A stretch of 64,000 nucleotides of DNA, from NCBI RefSeq assembly GCF_011008935.1, contig NZ_JAAIVJ010000001.1, positions 372,001 to 436,000 on the forward strand, given 5' to 3'. Below are positions 61,407-64,000 of this stretch, one piece after another. This stretch comes from Tabrizicola oligotrophica. Its GTDB lineage: Bacteria > Pseudomonadota > Alphaproteobacteria > Rhodobacterales > Rhodobacteraceae. Under the pieces are notes generated by a model. That model worked only from the letters and a program-made list of their open reading frames with translations, made no database searches and was not told where the DNA came from. The position numbers and the translations under genes were made by a program. Numbering within the stretch: the stretch's first letter is position 1; every line of letters starts with the position of its first letter.

Positions 61407-63194
61407 TCAGCCATGGTTCAGATCGGCAAAGCGCTGGCCGTCGGCCAGCAAGAGGTCAAGGACCGGCGCCGGGGTGAAAAGCGCGGGGTGGCGCTCTGCC
61501 CGCTTCCGCAGGTCGGCGCGCAGCGCCATGGCCCCGATGCGGTCGGCCTGAAACATCGGCCCCCCTTCCCATCGCGGAAACAGCCCCGACAGCAGCGCCG
61601 CGGCATCGACATCCGACGGGTGGCGGGCGGCGCTTTCCGACACGATCCGCGCCCCCTCGTTCATCAGCGCCGCAAGGCAGAAGTCAAGGATGGGGGCCGC
61701 ACCGGGGCGGGCGGCGGGCAGCCTTGGGTGCATGCCCGCGCCCAGGCCATAAGAGGCGAGCGCGGCGGCAACCGCGGCGCGGTCGGCAGCGCCCTCGTCT
61801 TCCAGAACGGCAATGGCGCGCAAGAGTGCCTGGCGCAGCCGCTGGTCCAGGGGCAGGCCCGGCCCCTGCACCATGACCTTCCAGCCAAGCTTGCGGCCAA
61901 AGGCCAGCGCCACCGCCTGCTGGGCAAGGGGAACGCCCGGCGTGACGGCAAGCGTGGCCAGCCCGCCTGCGGCAGCGGCCGGATGCAGGGCAAGCGGGCC
62001 GGTCCCCCCCAGCACGACGACCGGACCCGGCATTTCGGCCAGACGCGGAGCCTCTGGCGCCAGCAACACCAGATCGGTCGCCTCGCCGGCGTCCGCCGCC
62101 AGCACGCCGGACAGCCGCGCCCAGTCCGCCTCGCGCGCCTCGGGGCTGAGCCGGCCCTCGGCCACCAGCGCCGCCTGCCGGGCCGCCAGGTCTTGCAGCG
62201 CCCTGGCAAGGCTGGTCCGGTCCTTGCCCACCAGCCGCAGCTTCAGCCCCGCCGCCAGCGCAAGGCGCGCCACTTCGGCAGCCGGGCCTGCGGTTCCCAG
62301 CAGCGTCACGCCGGCAAGCCGCGGTGGCGCAGCGGCCCCCAGCGCCGCAGGCGGCAAGACGGCGCGCTTCTCGGCCCGGAAGGCATGGCGCAGCCCCGCC
62401 GCCTCGGGCGTTCCGGCCATGGCCATGGCCTGGGCCTGTTCGAACTGCACCCCCAACTCGATGGGCAACAGCTGGGCTGCCTCGACACAGGCAATCACAG
62501 CCTGCGGCGCAGGCAGCCGCCAGCCGTCATGCCGCTTGCGCGCCTCGGTGACGGCGGATTGAAAGGCGACCGGGTCGCGCAACCCCTCGCGCCGCTCGAC
62601 TGTCCTGACCAGCGGCCGCGTGGCCAGATCCCGTGCCAGCGCGTCGGCCCTGAGCAGCGGGCGCTGATCGACGACGGCATCGAGAAGGCCCATGGCGAGA
62701 GCCTCGACAGCGCTGACCGGCTGGCCTTCGAGCAAGAGCTTGAGCGCGATCGGCGCCCCGACCAGCCGCGGCAGGCGCTGGGTACTGCCCGCCACCGGCA
62801 AGAGGCCCAGCGAGATTTCAGGCAGGCCAAGCCGCGCGGCCTCGTGGGCGACCCGGCCATGACAGGCCAGCGCCAGTTCCAGCGCTCCGCCCAGCACATT
62901 GCCGTGCAGCGCCGCCACCACCGGCTTTGCCATCGCCTCGATCCGGGCCACCACGGCAGGCAGCGCCGCCCCCGTGACCCGGCCAAGCTCGGCCGGATCG
63001 GAGCCGAGCGAGAAATGCGCGCCTTCACCGGTCAGCACGATGGCGGTGAACCGGTCATCCGCCGCCGCCTCCTGCAGCGCGCGGTCCAGCGCGGCAAGAA
63101 GCGGGGCGTTCAGGGCATTCACCGGGGGACGGTCAAGCGACAGCACCAGCACCGCACCGCGCGCCCGTCGCTGGATCAGCCTTTCCTCGGTCAT
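61407..63194 (-). CDS. FadB/FadJ-like protein with intact hydratase and degenerate dehydrogenase domain
   Basis: A 595-residue protein. Residues 1 to about 190 form an enoyl-CoA hydratase domain with both catalytic glutamates in place (GGALELALAC and GLPEISLGLLP). The following region corresponds to a 3-hydroxyacyl-CoA dehydrogenase, but the NAD motif GxGxxG is replaced by LLGTAGPAAEVARLA and the catalytic HFFNP-type segment by LALHPAAAA, so dehydrogenase activity is unlikely. The C-terminal helical part (VLEDEGAADRAAVAAAL, FPRWEGGPMFQADRIG) is retained. It is about 100 residues shorter than FadJ. The start at 63194 was chosen at MTEERLIQRRARGAV. Confidence 0.8.
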   Translation of the reverse strand: MTEERLIQRRARGAVLVLSLDRPPVNALNAPLLAALDRALQEAAADDRFTAIVLTGEGAHFSLGSDPAELGRVTGAALPAVVARIEAMAKPVVAALHGNVLGGALELALACHGRVAHEAARLGLPEISLGLLPVAGSTQRLPRLVGAPIALKLLLEGQPVSAVEALAMGLLDAVVDQRPLLRADALARDLATRPLVRTVERREGLRDPVAFQSAVTEARKRHDGWRLPAPQAVIACVEAAQLLPIELGVQFEQAQAMAMAGTPEAAGLRHAFRAEKRAVLPPAALGAAAPPRLAGVTLLGTAGPAAEVARLALAAGLKLRLVGKDRTSLARALQDLAARQAALVAEGRLSPEAREADWARLSGVLAADAGEATDLVLLAPEAPRLAEMPGPVVVLGGTGPLALHPAAAAGGLATLAVTPGVPLAQQAVALAFGRKLGWKVMVQGPGLPLDQRLRQALLRAIAVLEDEGAADRAAVAAALASYGLGAGMHPRLPAARPGAAPILDFCLAALMNEGARIVSESAARHPSDVDAAALLSGLFPRWEGGPMFQADRIGAMALRADLRKRAERHPALFTPAPVLDLLLADGQRFADLNHG

Positions 63195-63368
63195 CAACCA
63201 CCCTTTCCGCACAAGGCACACGACCCCGGCCATCGGCACCGCAGCCGCGGCATCAGGACCTTGGGCACCGCAACCCCGGACCATTAAGCAAAGGGCCGGC
63301 CAGAAAGGCAATCCCGCCCGACCCGCAACCGGCGCTTTCAGGGCAAGCCGCGGCGGGCCCGCTCCCGG

Positions 63369-63575
63369 TCAGACCGGCATGTTGTCGAAATCGGCCTCGA
63401 TCTCGGCCTCGCTTGCCAGCTGACCGGGCGCCACCGTTCCCGGCATCAGATGCGCGAGCGCCTGCATTTCGGCCGCCAGCAACCTGAGCCCCACCGCCTG
63501 CCCGGCGATGGCAACCTCGGTCAGTTCGCCCGCCAGATGCGCCATCTGTTCAAGTGGATTGTCCTTCTTCTGCAT
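63369..63575 (-). CDS. small hypothetical protein (68 aa)
   Basis: A 68-residue acidic, helical protein (MQKKDNPLEQMAHLAGELTE ... EAEIEADFDNMPV). No family recognised. AGGAG-like GGGGAGAA lies upstream of its ATG. It follows the DksA-type gene by 27 bp on the same strand and may be co-transcribed. Confidence 0.6.
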   Translation of the reverse strand: MQKKDNPLEQMAHLAGELTEVAIAGQAVGLRLLAAEMQALAHLMPGTVAPGQLASEAEIEADFDNMPV

Positions 63576-63602
63576 CTGAAGTTCTCCCCAGGTTTGTTCA
63601 GC

Positions 63603-63920
63603 CTATGCCGCACAGCTGCGGCAGAACGGCGTCTGCGGCAAAAGATCCAGCCGGTCCTCGCTGATCTCCGCGCCGCACTTGGCGCAGAAGCCGTATTCCC
63701 CGTCCTCGATGCGCTGCAACGCCGCCTCGATCTGGCGCATTTCCAGCTGGCCCGCATTGCCAAGGTCTTGCAGCACCTCGTCGGTCTCGCGCTCGGTGGC
63801 AAGGTCTTCCCAATCCTGCGCATTGTGGCTGTCCAGCTCGGCCTCGATGCCGACGAGCCGGGACTTCAGGTCGGCAAGCCGGGCCTCGAGCTGGGCCTTG
63901 CGTTGGGATGTCGATGTCAT
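63603..63920 (-). CDS. DksA/TraR-type zinc-finger protein
   Basis: A 105-residue protein: an N-terminal coiled coil (residues 7-75) and a C-terminal C4 zinc finger with C79, C82, C100 and C103 (CAKCG and CRSC). DksA-like proteins bind in the RNA polymerase secondary channel and modulate transcription, often with ppGpp. It is shorter than E. coli DksA (151 residues), and the coiled-coil tip has DWEDLATE, not the DxxDxA of classical DksA. GGAGG lies six bases before the ATG at 63920. The rest of the window has no further gene. Confidence 0.88.
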   Translation of the reverse strand: MTSTSQRKAQLEARLADLKSRLVGIEAELDSHNAQDWEDLATERETDEVLQDLGNAGQLEMRQIEAALQRIEDGEYGFCAKCGAEISEDRLDLLPQTPFCRSCAA

Positions 63921-64000
63921 GGCGGTCCTCCGTTTGCCCCGAAAGCCTAGTCCGGCGTGCAGGATTTCACCTTGATGCAAATCAACGCCATGACGAAGCC

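Overview
The window is 64 kb of high-GC chromosomal DNA from an alphaproteobacterium, most likely a member of the Rhodobacterales (Rhodobacter/Paracoccus group). The evidence is an IscR that lacks the three classical Fe-S cysteines, an iscR-desulfurase-sufB-C-D-S operon with extra genes between the suf genes, proteins of families I associate with this order (DUF6456, DUF6477, single-domain DUF1127), an Ala-rich N-terminal extension on ribosomal protein S9, and very frequent ATGA/GTGA stop-start overlaps. I see no insertion sequence, integrase, phage gene, CRISPR array or replication origin. It looks like a core chromosome segment with a few accessory patches.

Layout. 0-5 kb: a truncated cupin regulator, a calcineurin-like phosphoesterase next to a Ser/Thr kinase fused to a universal-stress domain, an orphan YejA-like peptide-binding protein translationally coupled to a tiny entericidin-like lipoprotein, and a candidate small RNA or attenuator in front of bdhA. 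5-12 kb: bdhA, a DUF502 membrane protein, psuK-psuG (pseudouridine breakdown), a homocysteine methyltransferase, RidA and rpsB-tsf. 12-15 kb: a LuxR solo facing a stand-alone GcvT-family protein across a strong palindrome, a methyltransferase and tRNA-Arg(CCG). 15-24 kb: the Suf iron-sulfur operon on the minus strand, iscR - cysteine desulfurase - sufB - FkbM methyltransferase - sufC - sufD - two Yip1-type membrane proteins - sufS. 24-34 kb: hydrolases, icd, an NYN-domain nuclease candidate, YitT, DUF6456 and DUF6477 proteins, an MttB-family methyltransferase and guaA. 34-43 kb: nitroreductase, membrane proteins, short-chain dehydrogenase, LtrA, an EamA exporter, a FadL-like porin, an unclassified P-loop ATPase, metA, ppk2 and a TetR regulator. 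43-50 kb: a polyamine-type ABC transporter without a visible binding protein, a MocR regulator divergent from a DUF1127 protein, a sulfotransferase-like protein and rplM-rpsI. 50-64 kb: an SseB-like protein, an unusual NhaA homologue, capsule export genes kpsT-kpsE coupled to kdsA, a BaiN-type flavoprotein, tRNA-Gln(UUG), two more sulfotransferase-like proteins, small envelope proteins, a FadJ-like protein with a decayed dehydrogenase half, and a DksA-type zinc-finger protein.

How the parts fit. Most genes are housekeeping (translation, Fe-S assembly, TCA cycle, GMP and methionine synthesis). The more individual material is the surface-glycan set (kpsT, kpsE, kdsA and three P-loop sulfotransferase-like proteins), the kinase-Usp/phosphoesterase pair, and the non-coding layer: a compact promoter-hairpin-terminator unit at 4652-4764, several strong palindromes in divergent intergenic regions, and two families of dispersed intergenic repeats (three copies of an element with a GGATATTT core next to GC hairpins, and two copies of a two-module repeat whose modules occur in opposite order). 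Starts were moved inward from the longest reading frame wherever a Shine-Dalgarno sequence, an overlap with the upstream stop, or the family's normal N-terminus supported it.
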